A stretch of 64,000 bases of DNA from Brevundimonas sp. (GCA_003248965.1 QFQU01000011.1:62001-126000), one strand, 5' to 3'; positions 24,530-35,884 are shown, counted from the stretch's first letter. A program made the numbers and translations. The notes: generated by a model not told the origin, from the letters alone.

Positions 24530-26602
24530 ATGACCAAGACTTTTCTGATGGCCGGCACGGCCCTGTTCCTGACCGCCGGCGTGGCCTTCGCCGGCGAGGC
24601 GCCGCAGGTGGCCGAGGCCCCCGTGCCGACCGGCCCGACCAGCCAGGCGCCGCTGAGCGACGCGGCCCAGCGCGGCGTCCTGGTCTTCACGCCCGATTTC
24701 TTCACCGCCCAGCGCCCGAACACCGCCCTGGACATGGTCAACCGGGTGCCGGGCTTCTCGGTCGACGACGGCTCGGGCGCGCGGGGCTTCGAAGGCGCGG
24801 TCGGCAATGTGCTGATCAACAACAACCGCCCGGCATCCAAGAACGACTCCGGCTCCAACGTGCTGAGCCGGACGCCGGCCGGTCAGGTCGAACGCATCGA
24901 GCTGATCCGGGGCGGGGCCGCCGGCATCGACATGCAGGGCTTTTCGGTCGTCGTGAACGTCATCCTGAAGAAGGAAAGCAGCCGCCAGTCGATCCTGACC
25001 TGGAACACCACCCAGTTCGAAGGCGCGGGCCAGGACCTGTACGGCGGCAGCTATCAGTTCACCGCCCGCAACGGCGACCGCAGCTGGGGCGTGACCCTGT
25101 CCGACGGGATCAGCATGAGCGATTCCAACGGTCCCGGCCGCACGATCCGCCGCAACGCCGCCGGCGTCGTGATCCGCGACGAACTGACCGAGCAGGACGG
25201 CTATGGCGGCGGCAACTCGATCCGCGGCGCCTATGCCGGGCCGCTGGCGGGCGGCAAGATCGACCTGACCGCCCGTTACGGGATCAACGACTGGCACGGC
25301 TCGAACCTTAGCCGCTCGGCGGCGACCTTCCGCGAAAGCCTCGACGATCAGGATTCCAAGGGCGGCGAGTTCGGCGCCACCTGGACCCGCGCCCTCAGCC
25401 CGCGCTTCAACCTGGAAACGCGGTTCATGCACGAGTTCGGCAGCTGGGACGGCCTGTCGACCTACAATGTCCGGATCAACGGCGCGGACGCGCCCGAGCA
25501 GCGGTTCGCCTATTCCGGCGACAATTCAGAGACCATCCTCCGCGCCCTGGTCCGTCAGGAATGGTCGCCCAAGCTGACGGTCGAGACCGGCGCCGAGATC
25601 GCCTACAATATGCGCCAGACGGATCAGGCCTATAGCGAAGGCGGCGTCGCCATCCCCCTGCCCAGCGCCTCGGTCAAGGTCGAGGAGACGCGCGGCGAAG
25701 TCTTCTCGAAGGGCACCTGGCGGCTGCATCCCGACCTGACGCTGGAAGCCGGCCTGCGGCTGGAAAGCTCCACCATCAGCCAGTCGGGAGACGCCAATCA
25801 GGAGAAGAGCTTCTTCTTCGCCAAGCCCCGTCTTCTGGCCACATGGACGCCGCGCCCCAACAACCAGCTGCGCCTACGATTCGAACGCGAGGTCGGCCAG
25901 CTGGACTTCTCGGACTTCGCCGCCTCGGCCGACCTGAGCTCCGAGAATGTCTATGGCGGCAACGTCGATCTGGTGCCCGAGCAGCGCTGGATTTCGGAAC
26001 TGACCTACGAACGCCGCTTCTGGGGCGAGGGGGTCGTCTCCATCGGATATCGCCACGATCAGATCGTCGACGCCATCGACCGCATCCCTCTGGCCGACGG
26101 TTTGTCAGCGGTGGGCAACATCGGCGACGGCACGCTGGAACAGTTGGCGTTGAACGTGACGGTGCCCCTGACCAAATTGGGCGTGCCCGGCGCGCGTTTC
26201 ACCTTCCGGAACGACTGGAACAAGACTTCGGTCACGGACCCGACGACGGGCCAGGACCGGCCGATCTCGGGCGTTCGGCCGTCTCAGGCGAACGTCGGCT
26301 TCGAGCAGGACATCGCCAGCTGGAAGCTGCAGTGGGGCGTCAACTGGCTGCCTCATCTGGGCCAGGGCAACTACTCGCCGGACCAGGTGTCGAAGTGGCG
26401 GGGCGCGAACTATTTCGAGACCTTCGTGGAGTACAAGCCCAGCCCGACCCTGTCGCTGCGCGCCCAGCTGAACGTCTGGAACGACTTCACCCAGACCCGC
26501 ACCGTCTTCGCCGACCGCCAGACCCGCGCCGTGCTGTTCACCGAGGACAGCGAAGTCGATCCCCGCACCTTCGTCTCGATCCGGGTGCGCAAGACCTTCT
26601 GA
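24530..26602 (+). CDS. TonB-dependent outer membrane receptor
   Basis: This 690-residue protein has a signal peptide (MTKTFLMAGTALFLTAGVAFA), a plug domain (ALDMVNRVPGFSVDDGSGARGF, VERIELIRGGAAGIDMQG) and a beta-barrel of alternating hydrophobic strands ending in RVRKTF with the terminal phenylalanine needed for outer-membrane insertion. It imports a substrate using TonB energy. No periplasmic or cytoplasmic transport genes are beside it, so the substrate is unknown; Caulobacterales carry many such receptors. A GAGGGGAAATCG site precedes the ATG. A long two-way terminator follows. Confidence 0.92.
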   Translation: MTKTFLMAGTALFLTAGVAFAGEAPQVAEAPVPTGPTSQAPLSDAAQRGVLVFTPDFFTAQRPNTALDMVNRVPGFSVDDGSGARGFEGAVGNVLINNNRPASKNDSGSNVLSRTPAGQVERIELIRGGAAGIDMQGFSVVVNVILKKESSRQSILTWNTTQFEGAGQDLYGGSYQFTARNGDRSWGVTLSDGISMSDSNGPGRTIRRNAAGVVIRDELTEQDGYGGGNSIRGAYAGPLAGGKIDLTARYGINDWHGSNLSRSAATFRESLDDQDSKGGEFGATWTRALSPRFNLETRFMHEFGSWDGLSTYNVRINGADAPEQRFAYSGDNSETILRALVRQEWSPKLTVETGAEIAYNMRQTDQAYSEGGVAIPLPSASVKVEETRGEVFSKGTWRLHPDLTLEAGLRLESSTISQSGDANQEKSFFFAKPRLLATWTPRPNNQLRLRFEREVGQLDFSDFAASADLSSENVYGGNVDLVPEQRWISELTYERRFWGEGVVSIGYRHDQIVDAIDRIPLADGLSAVGNIGDGTLEQLALNVTVPLTKLGVPGARFTFRNDWNKTSVTDPTTGQDRPISGVRPSQANVGFEQDIASWKLQWGVNWLPHLGQGNYSPDQVSKWRGANYFETFVEYKPSPTLSLRAQLNVWNDFTQTRTVFADRQTRAVLFTEDSEVDPRTFVSIRVRKTF

Positions 26603-26618
26603 CCGGGGCTTCGGCGCT

Positions 26619-26662
26619 AAAAGAAAAGGGCGGCGTCCGCGTGGACGCCGCCCTTTTCTTTT
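26619..26662. terminator. Bidirectional terminator between TonB receptor and POT transporter
   Basis: A perfect 20-bp stem (26619-26638 with 26643-26662) around a GCGT loop. The arms begin with AAAAGAAAA and end with TTTTCTTTT, giving U-tracts in both directions. Confidence 0.95.
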
Positions 26663-26681
26663 GATCGATCCGTCTTCTGGA

Positions 26682-28613
26682 TCAGCCGACGGTGGAGGTC
26701 CGCGGCGCGGCGATGTTGCCGTCTTCCTGACCTCGATCGGTCAGATCGGGGCCGGGATGGCCGCCGCCGCTGTTGGCGCCATGCGACCAGCCCTTGATGA
26801 AGAAGCTGACCACGATGAAGGCCACGCCGATGCCCATGCCCCACATCCCCAGCATGCCGAACACCTCGAGCGAGGTGCGCAGCGCCGCGCCGGGGTTCAG
26901 CACCTGACCGCCGACGGTTTCCGTTCCGGCCAGGCCGGCGATCCAGCCGCCGACATATTGGGCGATGGAGCTGGCCAGGAACCAGACGGCCATCATGAAG
27001 CTGACCACCTTGGCCATCGACAGTTTGGTGATCTCCGACAGGCCCACCGGCGACAAGAACAGTTCGCCCGTCGTGTGGAACAGATACAGCAGGCCCAACA
27101 GGATCAGCGGCATCTGGAAGGCCGAGTTGGCCATGCCGGCGCCCCACACCACCACCATGAAGCCCAGCCCCACCTGCAACAGGCCCAGACCGAACTTCAT
27201 CGTCGGATTGGGGTCCAGGTTGCGCTTGGCCAGGAAGGCCCACAGCGCCGCCATGATCGGTGCGAAGATCAGGATGAAGCCGGCGTTGAACGACTGGGTC
27301 TGGGCGGCCGTGATGGTCGCGTCGATCCACAGGCCGGTGGGCGTGAGGCCCGCCGCCGCCAGCTGCGCCGGCGTCCCCACCGTCATGCCCAGGAATTGGA
27401 AGGCGTGCGGCGTGATGGAAAGATCAACGTTCCGGTCGGCGAACAGGTTCAGCGAAGTGCCGGCCTGTTCGAACAGGGTGAAGAAGACCACCGAGCCGAA
27501 GATCAGCACCAGGGCCAGCATCATCCGCTCACGCTGGGCCTTGCTCTCGCACACCTTGACGATGACGTAGAGGATGAACAGCAGCGAAGCCACGGTCGCA
27601 GCGCCCAGAACCCAGCCCACCAGGGCGTTGCGCTGAACCATGAACCAGACCACGCCGACGCCCAGGATGCTGGCCAGATAGATCGACCATTCGCGGTTGA
27701 TCGGCCCCAGGACGGGCTTCTTCAGATCAGCCTCCGCCGGCGGCTCGCCCTTGCCTTGCAGCAGGGGCTTGCCCAGGACGAAGACGACCCAGCCCAGGGC
27801 CATGCCGACCCCGGCCAGGCCGAAGCCCGCCCACCAGCCGACCGTCTGGCCCAGAAGACCGCACAGGACGGCGGCCCAGAAGGCGCCCAGGTTGATGCCG
27901 TAATAGTAGAGGGTGAAGCCGGAATCGCGTCGCGGATCGCCCTGCGGATACAGCTGCCCGACGATGGTGGAGATGTTCGGCTTCAGGAAGCCGACCCCCA
28001 TGATGATCAGCGAAACCGCCAGATAGAAGACGTTCACGCCCGCCATGTCGCGGGTCGTCTCGATCTTGTAGTCGGCGGTCGGGATGACGGCCGGCAGGGT
28101 CGAGGTCGCCGGCAGGCCCTGTATGGCCAGGCCGTTCTCGGCCGGTTCAAACTTGTACTTCTGGCCGTCGATGACGATGGCCACCTCACGCGCCGCGCCG
28201 CGGCCTTCGGCGTCGATCTGATAGGTCTGGCCCGCATAGGTCAGGGTTTCCGTCGCCGGACGTCCCTCGAAGGCCATCATTCCGTGACCGGCGACCAGCA
28301 GAAGGGCGCCGAAGGCCACGGCCTTGCGCGTGCCGATGAAACGGTCGGCCATGATGCCGCCCAGCAGGGGCAGCAGATAGACCAGCGAGGTGTAGGAGCC
28401 ATAGGTCGACCCCGCCAGGGCGTCGTCGAACAGGAAGTGCTGCGTCAGGAAGAAGATCAGAATCCCGCGCATGCCGTAGTAGGAGAACCGCTCCCACATC
28501 TCGGCGAAGAACAGAATTATGAGCCCTCTCGGGTGGTTCTTCAGGATTTGAAGAAGCACGGGAACGCCCGTGGCGAGGGTGATGACCACCCCCAGAAGAA
28601 TGACGATATTCAT
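26682..28613 (-). CDS. Proton-dependent oligopeptide transporter (POT/PTR family)
   Basis: This 643-residue membrane protein has about 12-14 hydrophobic segments. POT signatures are FFAEMWERFSYYGMRGIL near the N-terminus (an ExxER-type motif) and GFLKPNISTIVGQLY (the PTR2 signature). It imports di- and tripeptides with protons across the inner membrane. A soluble insertion of about 80 residues after the fourth segment (TYAGQTYQIDAEGRGAAREV to KIETTRDMAG) is larger than in E. coli DtpA. It is a single gene, divergent from the acyltransferase-like gene. Confidence 0.93.
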   Translation of the reverse strand: MNIVILLGVVITLATGVPVLLQILKNHPRGLIILFFAEMWERFSYYGMRGILIFFLTQHFLFDDALAGSTYGSYTSLVYLLPLLGGIMADRFIGTRKAVAFGALLLVAGHGMMAFEGRPATETLTYAGQTYQIDAEGRGAAREVAIVIDGQKYKFEPAENGLAIQGLPATSTLPAVIPTADYKIETTRDMAGVNVFYLAVSLIIMGVGFLKPNISTIVGQLYPQGDPRRDSGFTLYYYGINLGAFWAAVLCGLLGQTVGWWAGFGLAGVGMALGWVVFVLGKPLLQGKGEPPAEADLKKPVLGPINREWSIYLASILGVGVVWFMVQRNALVGWVLGAATVASLLFILYVIVKVCESKAQRERMMLALVLIFGSVVFFTLFEQAGTSLNLFADRNVDLSITPHAFQFLGMTVGTPAQLAAAGLTPTGLWIDATITAAQTQSFNAGFILIFAPIMAALWAFLAKRNLDPNPTMKFGLGLLQVGLGFMVVVWGAGMANSAFQMPLILLGLLYLFHTTGELFLSPVGLSEITKLSMAKVVSFMMAVWFLASSIAQYVGGWIAGLAGTETVGGQVLNPGAALRTSLEVFGMLGMWGMGIGVAFIVVSFFIKGWSHGANSGGGHPGPDLTDRGQEDGNIAAPRTSTVG

Positions 28614-28843
28614 GCCTACCCTTTGTCATCGGGACCGTTCCGGTCCTCGGTCGCATTGAGAGGAGGCGAACGCGCGCCTCCCCGCCCCCGTGGCGAAGGG
28701 GTGAAAAGACCACCGGGTCCGTTGGTTTACAAGCGCTAACGCGACGTGACCGGTGGTCGCGGCGGCGCTCGCAATGAATTTACAACCTATGGGTGTTTCT
28801 CTTGGCGCAACCCCTGCAATGAAGGAGGCCGCCAATCCGGCGC

Positions 28844-30016
28844 GTGTTCATTATGGGATTTCGCCCCTTGTCCTTGCGACCGATCCGCCGATCCGACCAT
28901 GAGGGGCTGAATCGCCTTCATCGCGCGGTGGGCTGGCCCGAGCGGTCGCCGGCGGGCTGGCGCTGGCTGGAGGACAATCCCGCGCGCCGGGATCTGGATG
29001 CGCCGATGGGCTGGGTCGTGACCGACGACGGGGATGAGCCGGCGGCCATGCTGGGCAATTTCGTGCAGCGGTTCCGGCTGGGCGCGCGCGCGCTGCACGG
29101 GGCCACGGGCTTCTCCATCATCGTGCCGCCCGAGCGCAAGGGCGCCAGCCGAGGCCTGATCCGCGCCTTTTTGGCCCAGCCGGGCCTGTTCGCCCGCTAC
29201 ACCTTCAACGCCAACGCCCGCTCGGCGCCGCTGTACAAGCTGTTCGGTCTGAAGCCCTGGCCCGACACGACCCATGATCTGAAGCTGTCGTGGATCGTCG
29301 ATCGGCTGGCCTGCGCCCAGGGGCGGGCGTTGCGTCACCTCCTGGGGCGGACCTCGGCCGATACGGCCGCTCGGCTGGGCGAAAGGTTGATGAACCGGCG
29401 CCTGTTCCAGCCCGAGGCGTTGCGCCTGCCCCCCGACATCACGCCGCTGCGCGACCTGTCGGACGGATCGCCCTACGCGGACTTCTGGCGCGCCCTGTCG
29501 CAGGAGGATCGCCTGCTGGCGGACCGCAGCCCCGAGGTTCTGCGCTGGCGGCTGGCCGATCCCGACCTGACGACGCCGCCCGTGCTGCTGGCCTGCGTTC
29601 GGGACGGTCGGATCGTCGGCGTGGCCCAGGCCCTGATGACCAAGACCAGCCTGATCGAACCGCCCTGCCTGGATATTCTGGACCTGATCGCCCTGAACGA
29701 CGCGCCCGACGCCGTCGCCCGGCTGGCCCGATGCCTGATCGACAATGCGCGGGGCCTGGGCGCGGCCAAGGCGCGACTGCAGATGGCGACTCCGGCCCTG
29801 CTGCAGGCTCTGGGCGACCTGGGCGAACAGGCGCGACGCGAGGGCGGCTGGGGCCACTGTCACGCCATCGTCGACGATCCGGCGCTGGCGGCCGCCTGGG
29901 CCCCCACGCCGTTCGACGGCGATTACGGCGTCTGTTCACGCCCCGTCCCCTTGCCGCGCGTCCGGCGCGGGACGGTTCGGGCGGCGACGCCCGCTGGCCG
30001 GGTTTCCAAGGCCTAG
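28844..30016 (+). CDS. GNAT-like acyltransferase
   Basis: This 390-residue protein begins (GTG) MFIMGFRPLSLRPIRRSDHEGLNRLHRAVGW. The first half has a GNAT-type pattern (MLGNFVQRFRLG, ATGFSIIVPPERKGASRGLIRAFLA, NANARSAPLYKLFGLK), where the acetyl-CoA loop is expected near RKGASRG. The C-terminal half repeats a similar arrangement (LLACVRDGRIVGVAQALM), suggesting two related lobes. GAAGGAGG at 28821-28828 favours GTG at 28844, although ATG at 28853 is possible. The substrate is unknown; similar proteins occur with polysaccharide genes. The end is convergent with mscL. Confidence 0.65.
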   Translation: MFIMGFRPLSLRPIRRSDHEGLNRLHRAVGWPERSPAGWRWLEDNPARRDLDAPMGWVVTDDGDEPAAMLGNFVQRFRLGARALHGATGFSIIVPPERKGASRGLIRAFLAQPGLFARYTFNANARSAPLYKLFGLKPWPDTTHDLKLSWIVDRLACAQGRALRHLLGRTSADTAARLGERLMNRRLFQPEALRLPPDITPLRDLSDGSPYADFWRALSQEDRLLADRSPEVLRWRLADPDLTTPPVLLACVRDGRIVGVAQALMTKTSLIEPPCLDILDLIALNDAPDAVARLARCLIDNARGLGAAKARLQMATPALLQALGDLGEQARREGGWGHCHAIVDDPALAAAWAPTPFDGDYGVCSRPVPLPRVRRGTVRAATPAGRVSKA

Positions 30017-30029
30017 AGGGCTTGGGACC

Positions 30030-30443
<414 letters not shown>

Positions 30444-30484
30444 GACGATCTCTCCAGTATCGTATTGTGTTGCGAGGCGTCGCC

Positions 30485-30775
30485 TCAGGCGTCGCCAGAG
30501 GCGTTCAGCCGCTCGCGCAGCTCCTTGCCGCTCTTGAAGAAGGGCACGGCCTTGGCCGGAACCTCGACGGTCTCGCCGGTGCGGGGATTTCGGCCCGCGC
30601 GCGCCGGGCGCGACCGCACCGAAAAGGCGCCGAAACCGCGCAGTTCGACCCGCCCGCCCTCGGCCAGGGCGCCGGTCATCTTGCCGAGGATGACGTTCAC
30701 CAGCCGCTCCACCTCGGCGTGGGTGAGATGCGTGTTCTCCGCCGCCAGTTTCTCGATCAGTTCGGACTTGATCAT
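30485..30775 (-). CDS. ihfB: Integration host factor beta subunit
   Basis: This 96-residue DNA-bending protein begins MIKSELIEKLAAENTHLTHAEVERLVNVIL. The beta-arm region GGRVELRGFGAFSVRSRPARAGRNPRTGETV has the GRNPRTGE tip with the proline that intercalates into DNA. IHF serves as an architectural factor for transcription and recombination. Placement just after rpsA is the usual gamma/alphaproteobacterial order and separates it from HU. I chose the ATG at MIKSEL over longer frames because it matches the family start. Confidence 0.95.
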   Translation of the reverse strand: MIKSELIEKLAAENTHLTHAEVERLVNVILGKMTGALAEGGRVELRGFGAFSVRSRPARAGRNPRTGETVEVPAKAVPFFKSGKELRERLNASGDA

Positions 30776-30917
30776 CAGGCCCCCTTGCCAGCGTCCGACC
30801 GGCCAAGCGTCGCCCGCCGCCGTCGGAAGGCGGCACCCTAACGCCCGGCGCGCGCATGAAAAAGCCCCCATCGACACCGCAACGCCCCGACGCGGCGCAT
30901 TTCGGCGCCCATGAAGC

Positions 30918-30953
30918 AAGAAAAAGGGCGGCGGGATGTCTCCCGCCGCCCTT
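30918..30953 (-). terminator. Rho-independent terminator of rpsA
   Basis: A 13-bp perfect stem AAGGGCGGCGGGA / TCCCGCCGCCCTT (30924-30953) with a 4-base loop. On the minus strand it is followed by TTTTTCTT, 27 bases after the rpsA stop. Confidence 0.92.
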
Positions 30954-30980
30954 CGACAGCCTGCCCATGCGGGCGAAGCC

Positions 30981-32684
<1,704 letters not shown>

Positions 32685-32842
32685 GGAGCTGAGAAGCGTC
32701 CTGTAGGGGCTAGGGCGCGCGACCGCATGGCCCCGCGCACGGTGGATGTCAGGAAGGGTAGTCGGTCGTCAGATGCGAGGCCGGATCGACCAGAACGCCC
32801 GCGGAAGCCGAGGGTGGGTGCGTTGGATTTGCGAGGGAAGGA

Positions 32843-33493
32843 TCAGAGATCCTGTTTCGCGCGCGCCGCCTCGACGATACGGCGGGCCGCATCGAAGGCG
32901 GCCTCTATACCCATGTCGGTCGTGTCGAGCAAGACCGCGTCGGCGGCCTGGACCATCGGGGCCGCGCCGCGCCCGGCGTCGCGCTCGTCGCGCCGCTGGA
33001 TATCGGCCAGCATCTCTTCGAAGCTGATATCGATCCCGCGCGCCGTCAGCTGCTTCCAACGCCGCGTGGCGCGCACCTCGGGAGTCGCGGTGACGAACAG
33101 CTTGGCCGGGGCGTCCGGCGCGATCACCGTGCCGATGTCGCGCCCGTCCAGCACCGCCCCGCCCGCCTGGGCCGCGAACGCCTGCTGCAGGTCCAGAAGC
33201 GCCCCCCGCACGCCGGGAAAGCCCGCGACGCGGCTGGCCGCCTCGCCCGCCTCGCCCGTGGTCAGGCGTGGGTCGTCCGACAGGCCCGTGGCGTCGAGCC
33301 CCCGCGCCGCAGCCGTCGCCGCCGCCTCGTCGTCCAGCGAGCCGCCGTCCTGCAGCACCTTCAGCCCCACCGCCCGATACAGCAGCCCCGTGTCCAGGTG
33401 CGGCAGGCCGTAGGCCTTGGCCAGGCGCGCGGCGATGGTCCCCTTGCCAGAGGCGGCCGGTCCGTCGACGGCGATAACGAGTGGCTGTGTCAG
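32843..33493 (-). CDS. cmk: Cytidylate kinase, apparent CTG start
   Basis: This 216-residue CMP kinase has the P-loop VIAVDGPAASGKGTIA close to the N-terminus, then LDTGLLYRAVGL, LDGRDIGTVIAPDAPAKLFVTA and RRDERDAGR, all Cmk hallmarks. It phosphorylates CMP/dCMP. The N-terminus TQPLVIAVDGPAASG aligns directly with the usual MTQPLVIAVDG start, but the codon at the M position is CTG, and no ATG, GTG or TTG lies between it and an in-frame TGA upstream. GGAAG lies 7 bases upstream of this CTG. Either a rare CTG start or a sequence error at one base explains this. The first later ATG falls after the P-loop and cannot be right. Confidence 0.88.
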   Translation of the reverse strand: MTQPLVIAVDGPAASGKGTIAARLAKAYGLPHLDTGLLYRAVGLKVLQDGGSLDDEAAATAAARGLDATGLSDDPRLTTGEAGEAASRVAGFPGVRGALLDLQQAFAAQAGGAVLDGRDIGTVIAPDAPAKLFVTATPEVRATRRWKQLTARGIDISFEEMLADIQRRDERDAGRGAAPMVQAADAVLLDTTDMGIEAAFDAARRIVEAARAKQDL

Positions 33494-33544
33494 AGCGGGT
33501 CTTCCGAGACTTAGCGAGGATCAATGTCGCCCAAGCGACGATGT

Positions 33545-33943
33545 TCAGTGCGGAGAAGGCCTACCCGTTCCTCTGCCAGCCACACAAGCTCTCGCGCTAT
33601 TCTTGACCTGAACGGATGGGCGGGGCTGCGCGGACCAGCCCAGAGCGCTTACGACGCAAAGCACCCCGAGGAGCACCGAGGGCATCACTCCCCTCAGGAT
33701 GACGATCGCTTTGAACTCGCGGGGATGTTGGCTGCGGGAGACCTTGTAGAAACCGAGGTCGTTGACGTCGAAACCTTGCGCTTCGAGCATCGCTGCGTAG
33801 CGGTACCTTGTGTGCGCCCAAGTCTGGCCGTCGCTCAGATCGACAAAAGACGCCGCCGCCCATGTGACGAAAAAACAGCCGGCGACCGCAGCCAGCACCC
33901 CAAGGGCTCGACGCGCAGACCAGGCGCCCTGACCATCAGTCAA
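33545..33943 (-). CDS. Small two-span membrane protein, function unknown
   Basis: This 132-residue protein has hydrophobic segments at about residues 14-34 (LGVLAAVAGCFFVTWAAASF) and 84-103 (VMPSVLLGVLCVVSALGW), separated by a soluble loop. The start is TTG at 33943, whose bases overlap the aroA stop as TTGA, suggesting translational coupling between aroA and cmk. Composition is less GC-biased than its neighbours. I do not recognise the family, and the hydrophilic tail after residue 105 may not be conserved. Confidence 0.6.
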   Translation of the reverse strand: MTDGQGAWSARRALGVLAAVAGCFFVTWAAASFVDLSDGQTWAHTRYRYAAMLEAQGFDVNDLGFYKVSRSQHPREFKAIVILRGVMPSVLLGVLCVVSALGWSAQPRPSVQVKNSARACVAGRGTGRPSPH

Positions 33944-35247
33944 TCGATCCTCCCGCCCAGCCCGTTCATCATCTCGACGAAGCCGGGGAAGCTGGTGGCG
34001 ATCATTTCGGGGTCCAGCACCGAGACGGGCTGTTCGGCAGCCAGGCCCAGGACCAGATGGCTCATGGCGATGCGGTGATCGTGGGCGGTCGCGACCGTGG
34101 CCCCGCCGCGCACGGGTCCGCCGGTGACGAGGAAGCCTTCGGCCTCCTCCTCGACCTGGACGCCGCAGGCGCGCAGGCCGTTGACCATCAGGGCGATCCG
34201 GTCGCTTTCCTTGACCCGCATCTCGCCCACGCCGCGCATGACGGTGACGCCGTCCGCAAAAGCCGCTGTGGCCGCCAGGATCGGATATTCGTCGATCATC
34301 GAGGCGGCGCGATCCTCGGGAACCACGACGCCCTTCAGTCGGGAATGGCGGGCGGTGATGTCGCCGACGTCCTCGCCTCCGGCCTGGCGGCGGTTATGAA
34401 TGGTCAGGTCCGCGCCCATTTCGATCCAGGTATCGAACAGGCCGGTGCGAAGCCTGTTCAGCATCACCCCCTCGACCGTCACCTCCGATCCCGGAACGAT
34501 CAGACCCGCCGCCAGCGGGAAGGCGGCCGAAGACGGATCGCCCGGAACCGCCACATGGGCGCCCTTCAGCGGCTGACGCCCCTTCAGGGTGATCGTCCAG
34601 CCCTCACCCTGATCCTCGACCAGGACTTCGGCGCCGAAGGCCCTCAGCATCCGCTCGGTGTGATCGCGGCTCTTTTCCGGCTCGGTCACGGTCGTGACGC
34701 CCTCGGCGTTCAGCCCCGCCAGCAGGATGGCCGACTTGATCTGGGCCGAGGCCACGGTCTGCACATAGTCGATGCCCGTCAGCGCCCCGCCGGTCAGGGC
34801 CACCGGCACCCGATCCTCGGCCGCCAGCCAGCCGAACCGTGCGCCCATGTCGGCCAGAGGCCCCGTCACCCGCTTCATCGGCCGTTTGCGAAGGCTGGCG
34901 TCCCCGTCGAAAGTCGCCGTCAGCGGATAGCCCGCCGCCGCCCCCATCAGCAGACGCACCCCGGTTCCGGCGTTGCCACAGTCGATCACAGACATCGGGG
35001 TCTTGAACCCGCCGGCGCCGACGATGCGCCATTCGCCCTCGCCGGTCCGCTCGACCTTGGCGCCGAAGGCCTCGATCGCGCGGGCGGTGGCCAGGACGTC
35101 GTCGCCTTCCAGCAGCCCCTCGACCGTGGTCACGCCGGACGCCATGCCGCCGAAGATCATCGACCGGTGCGACATGGATTTGTCGCCGGGCGCGCGCACG
35201 GTCCCGGCAAGCGCGGCGGAGCGGTGGGCGGTCAGTCGAGAGGTCAT
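33940..35247 (-). CDS. aroA: EPSP synthase (class II-like)
   Basis: This 435-residue 3-phosphoshikimate 1-carboxyvinyltransferase catalyses the sixth step of the shikimate pathway. Signatures are GTVRAPGDKSMSHRSMIFGG, then DCGNAGTGVRLLMG, GDASLRKRPMKRV and EKSRDHTERML. The last two follow the class II (CP4-like) pattern of alphaproteobacteria rather than that of E. coli AroA. In the phosphoenolpyruvate-site loop the residue that is alanine in CP4 enzyme (NAATG) is glycine here (NAGTG). I chose MTSRLTAHRSAALAG; upstream in-frame codons are not conserved. It starts the aroA - small gene - cmk - rpsA - ihfB series. Confidence 0.95.
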   Translation of the reverse strand: MTSRLTAHRSAALAGTVRAPGDKSMSHRSMIFGGMASGVTTVEGLLEGDDVLATARAIEAFGAKVERTGEGEWRIVGAGGFKTPMSVIDCGNAGTGVRLLMGAAAGYPLTATFDGDASLRKRPMKRVTGPLADMGARFGWLAAEDRVPVALTGGALTGIDYVQTVASAQIKSAILLAGLNAEGVTTVTEPEKSRDHTERMLRAFGAEVLVEDQGEGWTITLKGRQPLKGAHVAVPGDPSSAAFPLAAGLIVPGSEVTVEGVMLNRLRTGLFDTWIEMGADLTIHNRRQAGGEDVGDITARHSRLKGVVVPEDRAASMIDEYPILAATAAFADGVTVMRGVGEMRVKESDRIALMVNGLRACGVQVEEEAEGFLVTGGPVRGGATVATAHDHRIAMSHLVLGLAAEQPVSVLDPEMIATSFPGFVEMMNGLGGRID

Positions 35248-35371
35248 CTTGGCCCGCTTCAGGCTGGAGGACGGACAGGCGCGCGGGCGGCGCGTGAAGA
35301 TGGCTTTTGACAGCGGCCCTAAGGGGTGGCAAGGGACCGCCCCGAATTCAACCCGTTGAAAGCATCCCACC

Positions 35372-35833
35372 GTGGCCAATCCCGAACTGGGCGCCAAACA
35401 GGTCTGCCCGAACTGCCAGGCGAAATTCTACGATCTGAACCGCCGCCCCGCCCACTGCCCCAAATGCGGCACGGACTTCGATCCCGAAGAGGCGCTGAAG
35501 CTGCGCAGCCGCCGCGCCCGTCCCGGCTATCCGTCCGACGACGAGGACACGGAAGACCAGGTCAAGGACAAGTCGGCCGACGGCGAAGAGGACGAGGAAG
35601 AGGACGTCCGCGCCCCGGAGATCGACGAGGAAGGTCATGAGCCGATCCTGACTCCGGACGACGACGACGATTCCCCGGCCGACGCCTCGGAAGAATCCGG
35701 CATGGGTTCGACCGACGGCGACGACGACGATCTGCTGGCCGACGATGACGACGACTCCGTCCCCTTCATCGAGGACGAGGACGACGACTCCCTGGAGGAC
35801 GAGATCGCCAAGCCGTCGCGCGACGACGACTGA
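35372..35833 (+). CDS. TIGR02300-type FYDLN acidic protein
   Basis: This 153-residue protein starts with GTG (MANPELGAKQVCPNCQAKFYDLNRRPAHCPKCGTDFDPEEA). The N-terminal 45 residues form a probable zinc ribbon with two CxxC pairs and the FYDLN motif that names the family. The remainder is extremely acidic, with long runs of aspartate and glutamate (DDDDDSPAD, GDDDDLLADDDDD). It is found almost only in alphaproteobacteria, often divergent from aroA as here. The function is unknown; the ribbon suggests nucleic-acid or protein contact. Confidence 0.93.
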   Translation: MANPELGAKQVCPNCQAKFYDLNRRPAHCPKCGTDFDPEEALKLRSRRARPGYPSDDEDTEDQVKDKSADGEEDEEEDVRAPEIDEEGHEPILTPDDDDDSPADASEESGMGSTDGDDDDLLADDDDDSVPFIEDEDDDSLEDEIAKPSRDDD

Positions 35834-35849
35834 TGCTTTTTGGGGTGCG

Positions 35850-35884
35850 CCTATCGCGCTTCGCGCTGCTTGAGGCGCGGTAGG
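35850..35884. repeat. Palindromic repeat, third copy of the family at 16.5 kb
   Basis: CCTATCGCGC (35850-35859) can pair with GCGCGGTAGG (35875-35884), with one T-G pair. Read on the minus strand, the segment CCTCA..(C)AGCGCGAAGCGCGATAGG matches the two copies at 16552-16615 at nearly all positions. It lies in the gap after the FYDLN gene. A separate 8-bp inverted repeat ATTTTCAC / GTGAAAAT follows at 35927-35955. Confidence 0.65.

Noticed and set aside
26661..28739. 692-codon frame opposite the POT transporter
   Set aside because: Antisense shadow rich in histidine, glutamine and aspartate; no ribosome site.
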